From positions 1 to 56,970 of the forward strand of contig NZ_JASJDK010000041.1 in assembly GCF_030065675.1 (NCBI RefSeq): a stretch of 56,970 nt of DNA, written 5' to 3'. Each line of letters starts with the position of its first letter. Positions within the stretch are counted from its first letter, which is position 1. A model generated the notes under the pieces. It had not been told where the DNA came from. It ran no database searches and worked only from the letters and a program-made list of their open reading frames with translations. This DNA comes from Mastigocoleus sp. MO_188.B34. Lineage in GTDB: Bacteria; Cyanobacteriota; Cyanobacteriia; Cyanobacteriales; Nostocaceae. Positions 1-8,563 of the stretch are shown piece by piece. The translations under genes were made by a program, and so were the position numbers.

Positions 1-27
1 GGCAACCATAGTCGGTTGCAATGATGG

Positions 28-121
28 AAAGCCGGATGACGCGAAAGTGTCAAGTCCGGTTTGGGGAGAGGGATAGAGAAACACGCAGGCTGTGAAGTGT
101 GAAGGTGCGCTCCGTCCCTAC
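28..121 (+). mobile_element. 3' end of a group II intron (domains V and VI)
   Basis: Positions 30-62 fold like group II intron domain V: an AGC-containing 5' strand (AGCCGGA), a middle hairpin closed by the GAAA tetraloop in ACGCGAAAGTGT, and a TCCGGTTT 3' strand. Domain VI follows: GAGGGAT near 68-74 can pair with GTCCCTAC near 114-121, the usual end of such introns. The intron body and any reverse transcriptase lie left of the window. Domain V is seen directly; the exact 3' splice junction (about 121) is inferred. Confidence 0.75.
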
Positions 122-189
122 TCCATTTATAGCCTCTAGCTATAGGTATTGCGGGACGCGCAAAAGCGCACAGTAATAAGTCAGAAATC

Positions 190-240
190 AGAACAGACTG
201 CGCTTACAGCGTTAACTTAAGTGGGTCGTAAATCACAGCA
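190..240 (+). repeat. Dispersed repeat, copy A of the CGCTTACAGCGTTAAC family
   Basis: This stretch (core GCGCTTACAGCGTTAAC, then AAGTGGG and CACAGCA) recurs almost unchanged at 45385-45442 and, inverted, at 45736-45789. It lies just after the intron end and before chlM. No coding role is seen. Confidence 0.7.
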
Positions 241-255
241 AAATATCTAATCCCC

Positions 256-342
256 AACCTCACACTACTTCCCACACTCCCCACACTCCCCACACTTCCC
301 ACACCTCCCACACTCCCCACACTTCCCAATCCCCAACCCCCA
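256..342. repeat. Low-complexity CCCACACTCC tandem repeats
   Basis: About eight imperfect copies of a roughly 10-bp unit (CCCACACTCC / CCCACACTTC) fill the gap upstream of chlM. The strand is free of G. This type of short tandem repeat is common between genes in filamentous cyanobacteria. Confidence 0.8.
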
Positions 343-392
343 ATTCATGATAGGTTTAAGCATTGAAACCATTAGACTAAATATCGACTTTC

Positions 393-1082
393 ATGAACGC
401 AGCTGACGATAAAACAATTGTTAAGGATTATTTTAATTCCACAGGCTTTGACCGTTGGAAGCGTATCTACGGTCAAGGAGAAGATGTCAATAAAGTTCAA
501 CTAGACATCCGCACCGGACATCAACAAACTGTAGATAAGGTTATAGGTTGGCTGCAAGCGGATGGTAATTTGTCAGAAATATCTGTTTGTGATGCTGGAT
601 GTGGTGTTGGTAGTTTAAGTATTCCCCTAGCCCAAGAAGGTGCAAAAGTATTTGCTAGTGATATTTCTGAAAAAATGGTAGGTGAGGGAAAACAGAGAGC
701 TGCAAGCAATCCTAAAAGTAGCGAAAATATCACTTTTAATGTCCAAGATTTAGAAAGCTTAAGTGGAAGTTACCACACAGTGGCTTGTTTGGATGTGCTG
801 ATTCATTATCCCCAAGATAAAGCAGACCAAATGATTTCCCATTTGTGTAGCTTAGCAGAATCACGGGTCATTCTAAGTTTTGCTCCCAAAACTCCAGCTT
901 TATGTATTCTAAAGAAAATTGGAAGTTTTTTCCCGGGTCCAAGTAAAGCTACTCGCGCCTATTTACACCGAGAAGCAAAAATTGTCAAAGCCTTTGAAAA
1001 TAATGGCTTTCAAGTGGGAAGAAAGGAAATGACCAAAACTCGCTTCTACTTTTCTCGCTTGTTGGAAGCTACGCGTAAGTAA
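393..1082 (+). CDS. chlM: Magnesium protoporphyrin IX methyltransferase
   Basis: This enzyme transfers a methyl group from S-adenosylmethionine to the ring-C propionate of Mg-protoporphyrin IX, a committed step of chlorophyll synthesis. The 229-residue length fits the family. The SAM-binding motif I is clear (VCDAGCGVGSLSIPLA, about residues 64-79), followed by the acidic VFASDIS strand and the LDVLIHYP segment typical of ChlM/BchM. The N-terminal FDRWKRIYG is also characteristic of the family. The start is the ATG at 393. The gene stands alone, 44 bp ahead of a small membrane-protein gene with no obvious link to chlorophyll. Assignment is confident from motifs and length. Confidence 0.93.
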   Translation: MNAADDKTIVKDYFNSTGFDRWKRIYGQGEDVNKVQLDIRTGHQQTVDKVIGWLQADGNLSEISVCDAGCGVGSLSIPLAQEGAKVFASDISEKMVGEGKQRAASNPKSSENITFNVQDLESLSGSYHTVACLDVLIHYPQDKADQMISHLCSLAESRVILSFAPKTPALCILKKIGSFFPGPSKATRAYLHREAKIVKAFENNGFQVGRKEMTKTRFYFSRLLEATRK

Positions 1083-1125
1083 GGTTAAGATCGCGGCAAG
1101 ATAGGTAGTGTCTTCTGCTGCGATT

Positions 1126-1590
1126 ATGAAATTTTTAAAAAAGATAAGTGCAGCTTGTTTGCTGTCAATAGGATTCTTATTTGCAATGTACGGCGTTGCT
1201 CAAATTCCGGAATTAGCAAGTGAAGAACAGACCCATGAGTCAAAGCTTGAGATTAGAGAAAGCTTTTTTATGACCATGGGTATTAGCGTACCAATGCTAG
1301 CAGGCGGAGGATTAATGCTTTGGAGATTGCACCAAAGGGATAAAAAGCAATTGCGCGATCGCCTAGATCGGATTTTTTACCGGATATTGAAAATTAATCA
1401 AGGAAAAATAACTATCTTAGAATTTGCCATGGAAGGTAGTCTTTCTGGAGAAGAAGCCAGAAAATACCTAGATGTCAAAGCTAAAGAGTTTAACGCCCAT
1501 TTTGAAAATAATGATAAAGGGCATATTAACTATCGTTTTGAAGTTCCGGCAAGTTTTTTCTATATCCCCAGTCAAATTGATTACTCATAA
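1126..1590 (+). CDS. Small two-TM protein with C-terminal winged-helix-like domain (paralog 1)
   Basis: I do not recognise a named family. The protein has an N-terminal hydrophobic segment (ACLLSIGFLFAMYGVA), a second one (GISVPMLAGGGLMLW), then a basic stretch and a compact C-terminal domain. That domain contains ITILEFAMEGSLSGEEARKY followed by a KAKEF motif, which resembles small winged-helix modules attached to cyanobacterial membrane proteins. A GTG at 1108 is in frame, but the ATG at 1126 puts the first membrane helix at the true N terminus and is preferred. The next gene (1917-2411) is a clear paralog in the same order and orientation, so the pair arose by tandem duplication. Function unknown. 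Confidence 0.65.
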   Translation: MKFLKKISAACLLSIGFLFAMYGVAQIPELASEEQTHESKLEIRESFFMTMGISVPMLAGGGLMLWRLHQRDKKQLRDRLDRIFYRILKINQGKITILEFAMEGSLSGEEARKYLDVKAKEFNAHFENNDKGHINYRFEVPASFFYIPSQIDYS

Positions 1591-1916
1591 ATAAATTTTG
1601 ATACTTTGTCAACCAAAGACATTTTTATTTATTAACTACCATTCCCAACAAAAAATCAGCTAAACTAAAATTCAGGTAAAAACTACAGAAAAATCAAGAT
1701 TAATATGACAAAGGTATTTGTCAATTAATTTAATTTATCAGATTAATCTACCATTTCATTCTACAAAAATACACTAAGTCAAAGTGTATTTTTTATCATG
1801 CACATTTTAAGCTAGGTATAAGTACCTCAAGCTCAGTGTGAATTCATTTTTTATTTCTGGAAGCTTTTTGCTGCAAGAGTTAAAATCGCAGATAAAGTAA
1901 AAATTTCACAAGACCT

Positions 1917-2411
1917 ATGAAGACTGCTGAGAAGTTCGCTGCAGGTTGGTTGTTGATGCTTGGATTTATATTTTTAAGTTTATCTGTTTCGGCAAAATTA
2001 GAAAAAAGTGTTTTTGAAAAAGCACTCAACAGATCTTCGGATCAATTTGAATTTGGTGTTCCAGATGACGAACTGTTGGATGCAATTGAGGAAAAAAATA
2101 ATCAAGTTGTTGGAGGTCTGGTTTTTGGCTTACCCACATCAATTCTGGGAGGTTGGTTAGCCTTATCGTTATACCGTGATAAACGACAGCAAAGAAATGC
2201 TTTGAATCAAAAAATTAACGAACAGCTACAATCAACTTTTTACCGCATGGTTTTAGAAAATGAAGGACGAATTACTGTTTTGAAATTTGCAATGCACTCC
2301 CAATTACCCCCAGCTACAGCAAAGGAATATCTTGACCAAAAAGCTAAGGAATTCAATGCTGATTTTAATGTTAACGAAGATGGAGGAATATCTTATTATT
2401 TCGATGTCTAA
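1917..2411 (+). CDS. Small two-TM protein with C-terminal winged-helix-like domain (paralog 2)
   Basis: This 164-residue protein is a paralog of the gene at 1126-1590. It has a hydrophobic segment at about residues 10-27 (GWLLMLGFIFLSLSVSA), an acidic loop, and a second segment (VVGGLVFGLPTSILGGWLAL). The same C-terminal module follows, with FYRMVLENEGRITVLKFA, a KEYLDQKAKEFNADF segment and a final beta-rich GGISYYFDV. The two copies keep the spacing of membrane helices and C-terminal domain but have diverged strongly in the loop. The C-terminal module may be a winged helix or a small fold facing the cytoplasm; this is inference. No operon partner other than its paralog is evident. Confidence 0.65.
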   Translation: MKTAEKFAAGWLLMLGFIFLSLSVSAKLEKSVFEKALNRSSDQFEFGVPDDELLDAIEEKNNQVVGGLVFGLPTSILGGWLALSLYRDKRQQRNALNQKINEQLQSTFYRMVLENEGRITVLKFAMHSQLPPATAKEYLDQKAKEFNADFNVNEDGGISYYFDV

Positions 2412-2587
2412 AATTTTTTCGTGAATCAAATGAAAAATAAGTTTGACTGTGAAACACGACCGTCAACTAAATTAGTTTTTTGTTCGCAATTAATAAATAA
2501 ATTGATTGTTCTGTGACAGTTTTGTGACAGTCAAGAATTAATTTTCTTGCTACGATCCATGAGGATAATTGAGTTGCATTTGGCAAT

Positions 2588-2968
2588 ATGACCCAGTTTT
2601 TTTTAAGTTTAGCAGCTGCTTTCGGTGGTTTATCTGTTGCTGCTGGAGCTTTTGCATCCCATGCTCTAAAGGAAAAAATTAGCGAACATTATTTAGAAGT
2701 TTTTCAAGTGGGTGCTCGCTATCAGATGTACCATGCTTTAGCTTTGTTGCTTGTAGCAGTGTTAATGACACGTGCTCAACCTCCTGAGGGGGTACTTGTT
2801 GCTAGTGGTTGGCTTTTTATCATCGGTACTTTTATTTTTTCTGGTAGCTTGTATCTGTTGAGTTTAACTGGAATCAAGTATCTCGGTGCAATTACACCTT
2901 TGGGAGGGGCTGCTTTTATTGCAGGTTGGGGGACTTTGGCTTTTGCTGCTTGGACTGTTAAATTTTGA
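2588..2968 (+). CDS. DUF423 family small membrane protein
   Basis: This 126-residue protein has four hydrophobic segments and the features of the DUF423/YwdK family: an N-terminal GAFASHALK motif after the first helix, the YQMYHALALLL segment in helix 2, and GAITPLGGAAFIAGW before the last helix. The family is widespread, membrane-embedded and of unknown biochemical function. Start ATG at 2588. Upstream (2505-2545) is a short stretch with two TTTTGTGACAG-like repeats. The assignment to the family is confident; no role can be given. Confidence 0.88.
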   Translation: MTQFFLSLAAAFGGLSVAAGAFASHALKEKISEHYLEVFQVGARYQMYHALALLLVAVLMTRAQPPEGVLVASGWLFIIGTFIFSGSLYLLSLTGIKYLGAITPLGGAAFIAGWGTLAFAAWTVKF

Positions 2969-3328
2969 TCGGATTTTTTATTGGTAATGAGTAGGCAAAA
3001 AACTTATAAAATTACTTCAGAACCAACCCACATCTTCAACCAAGCCATATCTTCTAAGTGCCCATTAGGCAAATATTTATCAACATTTGCAAGAATAATT
3101 GCTTGCATTTTTCCAACCCTTATTCCTTTAAATCTATTCCAGAACATGGTGCAACTACCAATAAGATTTTTGCAACAAAATTTAACGAGTAATTGGGTGA
3201 CCCGGATCGCGATCGCTAAAAGTTATGATTCCAAAATGTTATTGGATGCTAGATCTTAATTAAAAGTTATACAAATCAAGCAACAACATGATGTAGTGTG
3301 AAGCTAGCTATATACATACTTTATGGAG

Positions 3329-3775
3329 TTAACTATGCTTTCTTGGTGCAAAGAACATTCCCAACAAGTCTATGATTCCACAAGTAAGAAGTGAAATAAC
3401 TTTGGTGGTTGTTCGGGTAAATGAATAAATTTTTGAGAATAGCCAAACCATCAAAACAAATATAAACCATTGAATTACGGATAAAAATTCAAGTAGCACA
3501 ATAAAAAATTTCCGAATCCACCTAACTAATTTATTGCTAGATAGTATCTTTTTTGTAGAAGTTGAGTGCGTCGATATATTTATCGTAGAAGCTTGTGGTA
3601 AGACAAAGAGCCACAAAACAACAACAAAAACTACAATTCCAATTACAAATATTTTCAGAAAGCGCAAGACTTTATTGAATAGATGTGGCTCTCTATTTAT
3701 TTGAGACCTAAAAAAGGATATTGTCCCTAATATTGCAGAGATTAAAGAAACTATAAATTCAATAATTTCCAGCAT
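3329..3775 (-). CDS. Hypothetical membrane protein
   Basis: A 148-residue, very hydrophobic protein that I do not recognise. Hydrophobic segments are visible at about residues 3-22 (EIIEFIVSLISAILGTISFF), 44-65 (IFVIGIVVFVVVLWLFV), 88-113 (FFIVLLEFLSVIQWFIFVLMVWLF) and near 125-142 (VISLLTCGIIDLLGMFF). A basic and serine/threonine-rich loop sits between the second and third. Membrane topology supports a real product, but base composition is very AT-rich and there is no gene partner. It could be a real small membrane protein or a chance ORF in AT-rich DNA; I favour real at moderate confidence. Confidence 0.45.
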   Translation of the reverse strand: MLEIIEFIVSLISAILGTISFFRSQINREPHLFNKVLRFLKIFVIGIVVFVVVLWLFVLPQASTINISTHSTSTKKILSSNKLVRWIRKFFIVLLEFLSVIQWFIFVLMVWLFSKIYSFTRTTTKVISLLTCGIIDLLGMFFAPRKHS

Positions 3776-4419
3776 ATTTATTTTCTGACCAGTACAAGAA
3801 TTTGGCTCGCTTTACGATCTGTGCTCTGATAACAAATCGGATCTTGCTTGAGACTCACTCTCTATGAAACCTCTTCTATAATGTTGAAATTTCTCCAACA
3901 CTCATTCCTGAAAGAGGTAATCCCATTTAGTATTACTCCTGAAATGAAACCATCCGCAATAGTGTTTGGGTTACACCAATTTCATTTAGTGAGGCTACCA
4001 AGATGAAACTCAATTACAAGATATGATTTTATTCCTGGCATACCATTTGTAGCTTGAATTTAGGAAATTGGTATTAGAGTAAATATCAAAAATATGTCCA
4101 TCAAAAATCCGTGCATCAAAAATCTGTAGATATAAAATCTGTGCATACAAAATTTATCCATCGATTGCATTGTACTGATAGCCTCCAAAATAGATAGATT
4201 GTATGTAGTTATTTAGTTGTTTGTCAGGAACTTCTAGCTGATTTGGGTTTATGACATTTTCAATATTACAGAATTAATAAGTAGGATAATAGTACACTTG
4301 TGGGTAATTTTTTAGTTCGCAAATTAAATTAGATTCTCTTTATCAGTGGGACTTAAACAAAAATCAAGCCCAAATAAAGCTGTCATATTCAATTTAGCTG
4401 CATAGCAGCTTATCTCCTA

Positions 4420-4549
4420 ATATCATGTCCGCTTAATTATTTATTAAAAAATATGTTTGTTTGTAGTAGCGCTTGAGCGCCAATATCTTTACTATGGCGC
4501 TCAAGCGCTACTACGAACCTGATCGCAAGTGTTTTACCGGACATGATAT
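4420..4549. repeat. Nested inverted-repeat element (MITE-like)
   Basis: Outer arms ATATCATGTCCG (4420-4431) and CGGACATGATAT (4538-4549) are perfect 12-bp inverted repeats. Inside is a perfect 20-bp hairpin: arm 4463-4482 (GTAGTAGCGCTTGAGCGCCA) and arm 4495-4514, with a 12-nt loop. No transposase is present. It lies between an unrelated gene and the cpc promoter, about 130 bp before the L box. Confidence 0.8.
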
Positions 4550-4677
4550 GACTCCTGTTTCCTGTCTTCTGGATCCTGCATTTCCCTAGAAAGTCAAGCA
4601 ATCTTTATTACTTAAAACTACTTTATTTTAAATTTTAGTTACACAAAGAAACAATTGTTTAAAATTTGCTAATGCAA

Positions 4678-4695
4678 TTGCACCAGAATTGCACA
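4678..4695 (+). promoter_or_regulatory. L-box-like direct repeat (putative RcaC binding site)
   Basis: The sequence reads TTGCACC-AGAA-TTGCACA, two 7-bp half-sites with a 4-bp spacer. The L box described for RcaC in Fremyella diplosiphon is TTGCACA-N4-TTGCACA, so this differs at one position. It lies 199 bp upstream of the cpcB start, and an RcaC-like gene sits downstream in the same cluster. Sequence match is direct; binding by RcaC is inferred. Confidence 0.8.
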
Positions 4696-4893
4696 AAACC
4701 TTTGGTTATATGGTTATAGTCCGAAAGCCGCTGAATTCCTAACTTGAACGCAAAAGATTAATGTTTTTTGAGTCAAGCGAGAAATCGAATTCACTCATTT
4801 ATATCCTTAGCTAACCCTCAGTTTTTTGTGAGAAGTTAGGTTTCAGCTTTCTAGAATTCCATTTGTGCGATTAAATATATAGGGGATACTTAG

Positions 4894-5412
4894 ATGTTAG
4901 ATGCATTTACCCGGGTTATTTCCCAAGCTGATACTCGGGGTGTTTACCTTAGCAACGAGCAATTTGACGCCCTCAGCAATATGGTTGCTGAAAGTAACAA
5001 GCGTATGGATATAGTTAATCGCATCACAGGTAATGCTTCAACTATTGTTGCTAATGCTGCTCGCGCTTTATTTGCCGAACAACCCCAGTTGATCGCTCCT
5101 GGTGGTAATGCTTATACCAGTCGTCGTATGGCTGCTTGTTTGCGAGATATGGAAATTGTCTTGCGCTATGTTACTTATGCCGTTTTTGCTGGAGATGCTT
5201 CTGTTTTAGAGGATCGCTGTTTGAATGGTTTACGAGAAACCTATGTTGCTCTAGGAGTACCTGGCGGTTCTGTTGCCGAAGGTATTAATAAAATGAAGGA
5301 AGCTGCGATCGCAATCGCAGGTAGCAGAGAAGGTATCACTCCTGGGGATTGTAGTTCTTTGATGTCTGAGTTGAGTAGTTACTTCGACCGTGCAGCATCA
5401 GCAGTTGGTTAG
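4894..5412 (+). CDS. cpcB: C-phycocyanin beta subunit (inducible cpc2 type)
   Basis: This is the beta chain of phycocyanin, which forms hexameric discs of the phycobilisome rods. Its 172 residues include Cys82 in [11 protein letters not shown] and Cys153 in [11 protein letters not shown], the two bilin attachment sites, and Asn72 (GGNAYTS), the residue usually methylated. The stretch [19 protein letters not shown] is typical of CpcB rather than of phycoerythrocyanin beta. It is the first gene of cpcB-cpcA-cpcH-cpcI-cpcD, 78 bp ahead of cpcA. The L box upstream suggests red-light activation. Divergent residues at the N terminus ([11 protein letters not shown]) suggest a second, inducible copy rather than the constitutive cpc1; the other copy would lie outside this window. 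Confidence 0.93.
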   Translation: MLDAFTRVISQADTRGVYLSNEQFDALSNMVAESNKRMDIVNRITGNASTIVANAARALFAEQPQLIAPGGNAYTSRRMAACLRDMEIVLRYVTYAVFAGDASVLEDRCLNGLRETYVALGVPGGSVAEGINKMKEAAIAIAGSREGITPGDCSSLMSELSSYFDRAASAVG

Positions 5413-5490
5413 TAGTTTTCAAAGCCAACATAGATATTTCTTGTATTTCAATAGCAAATAGTAAGTCAAGTTTCCAAAGGAAAATTATCG

Positions 5491-5979
5491 ATGAAAACTC
5501 CAATTACTGAAGCAGTATCCTCCGCTGATTCCCAAGGTCGTTTCCTTAGCAGTACCGAAATTCAGGTTGCATTTGGTCGTTTTCGTCAGGCTAGTGCAAG
5601 CTTAGAAGCTGCTAAGTCACTAACTAGCAATGCAGATCGTTTAATTAATGGTGCAGCACAAGCTGTTTATCAAAAATTTCCTTATACGACCCAAATGCAG
5701 GGAGCAAACTATGCTTCAACCCCTGAGGGTAAAGCTAAATGTGCTCGGGATATTGGCTACTACTTACGTATGGTTACCTACTGTCTTGTAGCCGGAGGTA
5801 CTGGTCCTATGGATGACTATCTGATATCGGGAATTGCTGAAATTAATAGTACTTTTGAGTTATCTCCAAGCTGGTACGTAGAGGCTCTCAAATATATCAA
5901 AGGAAACCATGGTTTAAGTGGTGATCCTGCTGTTGAAGCAAACTCCTATATTGATTACGCTATCAATGCTTTGAGCTAG
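5491..5979 (+). CDS. cpcA: C-phycocyanin alpha subunit (inducible cpc2 type)
   Basis: The alpha chain pairs with CpcB to form the phycocyanin monomer. It has 162 residues, the normal length, with the single bilin attachment Cys84 in [15 protein letters not shown]. The N-terminal [20 protein letters not shown] is a CpcA signature. A strong ribosome-binding site (CCAAAGGAAA) precedes the ATG at 5491. It is second in the operon, followed by 253 bp before the first linker gene, a gap that could hold a partial terminator or processing site lowering linker expression relative to the subunits; no strong hairpin was seen there. The lyase genes cpcE and cpcF, which often follow, are absent here. Confidence 0.93.
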   Translation: MKTPITEAVSSADSQGRFLSSTEIQVAFGRFRQASASLEAAKSLTSNADRLINGAAQAVYQKFPYTTQMQGANYASTPEGKAKCARDIGYYLRMVTYCLVAGGTGPMDDYLISGIAEINSTFELSPSWYVEALKYIKGNHGLSGDPAVEANSYIDYAINALS

Positions 5980-6232
5980 AACTTTAAGCTAAGTGAGCTA
6001 AAATTTTTCTCATTGCTCGGCGTTACAAGTAGCTATCAATTAAAGTCTATTTATCAGTATTTATTAGATACTTAGATTTTAGATATTTTCTTGTAATTCC
6101 GAGCAATACCAAAAAATAATCTTAAGAAAATAAACCTCGTTTGTGGCGCAGACATAGGATTCAATAACCAAAATCCAGGAACAAAATCTAAGAAGACATA
6201 ATTCAGAAAAGCACAATCTAGGAGCAAAATCA

Positions 6233-7051
6233 GTGGCAATTACTGCAACAGCATCTCGTTTAGGAACTTCTGCATTTAGCGATGAAACTCCTTTAGAATT
6301 GCGTCCTAACTGGAATCAAGAGGATGCAAAATTTGTCATTAATGCCATTTACCGACAAATTTTAGGGAACGACCATCTGATGCAATCCGAGCGTCTCACC
6401 AGTGCTGAATCTTTATTATGTAATGGTGCGATATCTGTTCGCGAATTTGTACGCGGAGTCGCGAAGTCGGAACTTTATAAATCAAAATTTTTCTATGATA
6501 ATTATCATCCACGCACAATTGAGTTAAACTTCAAACACTTACTCGGTCGCGCACCTTACGATGAATCAGAAATTATTTACCATCTAGATATTTATCAAAA
6601 TCAAGGCTTTGAAGCAGATATCGATTCTTATATTGATTCTGAAGAATATAATGAAAATTTTGGCGATAATATTGTACCTTATTATCGTGGTTTTTCTAAC
6701 CAACCAGGACAGAAAACCGTCGGTTTTACCAGAATGTTTCAGCTATATCGGGGTTATGCTAATAGCGATCGCGCCCAAGGAAATAAAGGTCGCCCTAGTT
6801 TAACCTATGAATTAGCTCGCAATATGGCAAATCCTATCCGTACTCCAGATATGGGACAAGCGTTGAGTGGAGTCACTGCGACTGGTCGAGGAAATTTATA
6901 TCGTTTGCGGGTAAGCCAAGGAGCGCGGGGAAGAGCGCCCCAATTAAGACGTAGCATTAAGGAATATGTTGTTCCTTACGAAAGACTTTCTCGAATTTTA
7001 CAAAATTTGAATAAGAATGGTTGTCAAATTCTCAGCATTGAAAATGCCTAA
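6233..7051 (+). CDS. cpcH2: Phycobilisome rod linker polypeptide (CpcC family, CpcH2-like)
   Basis: A 272-residue rod linker that joins phycocyanin hexamers. The N-terminal PBS linker domain spans about residues 20-150 ([43 protein letters not shown] are typical). A C-terminal CpcD-like domain covers about residues 215-270 ([28 protein letters not shown]). The start is a GTG at 6233 preceded by TAGGAG. The next gene encodes a close paralog. The order B-A-linker-linker-CpcD, without lyases, matches the red-light-induced cpc2 operon of Fremyella, on which the H2 label rests; in strains without chromatic acclimation the equivalent gene is called cpcC. Confidence 0.9.
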   Translation: MAITATASRLGTSAFSDETPLELRPNWNQEDAKFVINAIYRQILGNDHLMQSERLTSAESLLCNGAISVREFVRGVAKSELYKSKFFYDNYHPRTIELNFKHLLGRAPYDESEIIYHLDIYQNQGFEADIDSYIDSEEYNENFGDNIVPYYRGFSNQPGQKTVGFTRMFQLYRGYANSDRAQGNKGRPSLTYELARNMANPIRTPDMGQALSGVTATGRGNLYRLRVSQGARGRAPQLRRSIKEYVVPYERLSRILQNLNKNGCQILSIENA

Positions 7052-7105
7052 GCTAAGATTAATTTTGGCATATTTAAATTTATACTTGTAGGAGAAAATA
7101 AAAAC

Positions 7106-7966
7106 GTGGCAATTACACAAGCAGCATCCCGTTTAGGAGTTTCTGCATTTAGTCAAAGCAAACCTGTAGAGTTACGACCTAACTGGAGTAATGAAGATGC
7201 TCAAATCGCCATCAAAGCCGTTTATCGACAGGTACTTGGTAATGACTATATTATGGCTTCTGAGCGTTTGATTAGTATAGAATCTTTACTGTGTAACGGT
7301 TCGATTACTGTACGGGAATTTGTACGGGCTGTAGCTAAATCGGAACTGTATAAGTCTAAATTTCTTTATGGTAGTTTCCAGACCAGAACTATTGAGTTAA
7401 ATTTAAAACATTTACTTGGTCGCGCTCCTTACGATGAATCAGAGGTAATTTATCACCTCGACCTCTACCAAAATAAAGGTTTTGAGGCAGATATTGACTC
7501 TTATATTGATTCTGCGGAATATTATGACAATTTTGGTGATGATGTAGTACCTTTTTACCGGGGTTTTTCCACTCAGTTTCAGCAAAAAACAGTTGGTTTC
7601 ACCCGGATGTTTCAACTGTATCGGGGTTATGCTAATAGCGATCGCGCTCAGATTGCAGGTACAAAGTCTCGTTTAGCAAAAGAATTAGCATCTAATAAAG
7701 CTTCTGCGGTGGTTAGTCCTTCCGGAGGTGGTGATGGTTGGGCTTATCAAGCTTCTAACCAAGGTATAGCTCAGAATAAAACCTTTAGAAATTCTAATCG
7801 GGAAGGTCGTATTTATCGCATAGAAGTTTCGGGGATGAATTTACCGAGATATCCAAAAGTACGGCGTGTTAGTAAAGCATTATTGGTTCCCTACGAACAG
7901 CTATCGGGTACTTTAAAACAAATCAATAAAATGGGTGGCAAAGTTGCAAGTATTACTTTGGCGTAG
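7106..7966 (+). CDS. cpcI2: Phycobilisome rod linker polypeptide (CpcC family, CpcI2-like)
   Basis: A 286-residue second rod linker, closely related to its upstream neighbour. It has the PBS linker domain at about residues 20-150 ([54 protein letters not shown]) and a CpcD-like C-terminal domain ([40 protein letters not shown]). The start is GTG at 7106 with TAGGAG 10 bases upstream, in the same style as the neighbour. Between the two domains is a glycine/serine-rich linker ([17 protein letters not shown]) that the first copy lacks. Two different rod linkers allow ordered addition of a proximal and a distal phycocyanin disc; this role is from the family. Confidence 0.9.
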   Translation: MAITQAASRLGVSAFSQSKPVELRPNWSNEDAQIAIKAVYRQVLGNDYIMASERLISIESLLCNGSITVREFVRAVAKSELYKSKFLYGSFQTRTIELNLKHLLGRAPYDESEVIYHLDLYQNKGFEADIDSYIDSAEYYDNFGDDVVPFYRGFSTQFQQKTVGFTRMFQLYRGYANSDRAQIAGTKSRLAKELASNKASAVVSPSGGGDGWAYQASNQGIAQNKTFRNSNREGRIYRIEVSGMNLPRYPKVRRVSKALLVPYEQLSGTLKQINKMGGKVASITLA

Positions 7967-8041
7967 GTGATTCTAGCATAATTCAGTCTGGCATAAATTA
8001 AGTCTGGTATTTATATAAAAGTATCTGTGGAAATTTAAGAA

Positions 8042-8299
8042 ATGTTGGGAAAATCTTTAATCGGTGGTAGATCTAATTCTGCTTCTAGTAACCGTATTTT
8101 TGTTTATGAGGTTACTGGATTGAGACAAAACGACCAAAATGATGCTAATAGCTATCCTTTCCGTACTAGTGGTAGTGTTTTCATTCAAGTTCCTTACAGT
8201 CGCATGAATGCAGAAATGGTTCGTATTACTCGTATGGGAGGAAAAATTGTGAATATTCGTCCTCTTGATGCGGTGGAAAGCACTACTCCATCTGAGTAA
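8042..8299 (+). CDS. cpcD2: Phycobilisome rod-capping linker (CpcD)
   Basis: An 85-residue protein consisting of one CpcD domain. Signature segments are VYEVTGLRQ near residue 24, FIQVPYSRMNAEMVRITRMGGKIVNIRPL near the C terminus, and an N-terminal basic/serine-rich tail (MLGKSLIGGRSNSASSNR). It caps the outer end of rods and so limits their length. It is the last gene of the operon, 75 bp after the second linker. A stem-loop repeat follows at 8340-8393. Length and motifs fit the family well. Confidence 0.9.
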   Translation: MLGKSLIGGRSNSASSNRIFVYEVTGLRQNDQNDANSYPFRTSGSVFIQVPYSRMNAEMVRITRMGGKIVNIRPLDAVESTTPSE

Positions 8300-8339
8300 T
8301 GATCGATATACTATTTAAGTTTGCCAAGTAATGATTTTT

Positions 8340-8393
8340 GTAGAGATGACTCTTCCCTAAGACAGATTAGGAGGGGGGTTGAGTTGTCTCTAC
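8340..8393 (+). terminator. Stem-loop after the cpc operon
   Basis: Arms GTAGAGATGACTC (8340-8352) and GAGTTGTCTCTAC (8381-8393) pair over 13 positions with two non-matches (one is a possible G-U). A GGGGTTTT stretch follows. It may act as a terminator for the cpc operon, but the arms also resemble the GTAGAGACG palindromes at 19330, 26404 and 40191, so it may be a mobile repeat lodged there. Confidence 0.5.
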
Positions 8394-8563
8394 GGGGTTT
8401 TGAGGAAAAATAAATCTTGATAAGTAAAAACGAAAGGATACACCATAGTTTCACACATCCTTTTTTGTTAAATCAGTTAATTTTCATGAACTTTTAGTTG
8501 CAAAATTTAAATTAGGGTTAATCTATAATAAAAAATTAATCAATAATTCAATAATTAAAACTT

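Larger units (their letters stand above)
3776..4893. other. 1.1-kb upstream region of the phycocyanin operon
   Basis: No gene is seen. The stretch holds a nested inverted-repeat element (4420-4549) and, near its right end, the L-box-like direct repeat (4678-4695). The last bases before cpcB (GGGGAT, 4882-4887) are a reasonable ribosome-binding site for the ATG at 4894. The rest is AT-rich without clear structure. Confidence 0.6.

Noticed and set aside
2981-3259. Plus-strand ORF of 92 residues after the DUF423 gene, and an overlapping minus-strand frame (3004-3147, MFWNRFKGIRVGKMQ...)
   Set aside because: Neither has a clear ribosome-binding site or recognisable family, and they overlap each other. 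The minus-strand frame looks slightly more protein-like, but no support was strong enough to call a gene.
8340-8393. CRISPR array
   Set aside because: No array of regularly spaced repeats with unique spacers was seen anywhere in the window; the repeats here are palindromes or short tandem repeats.
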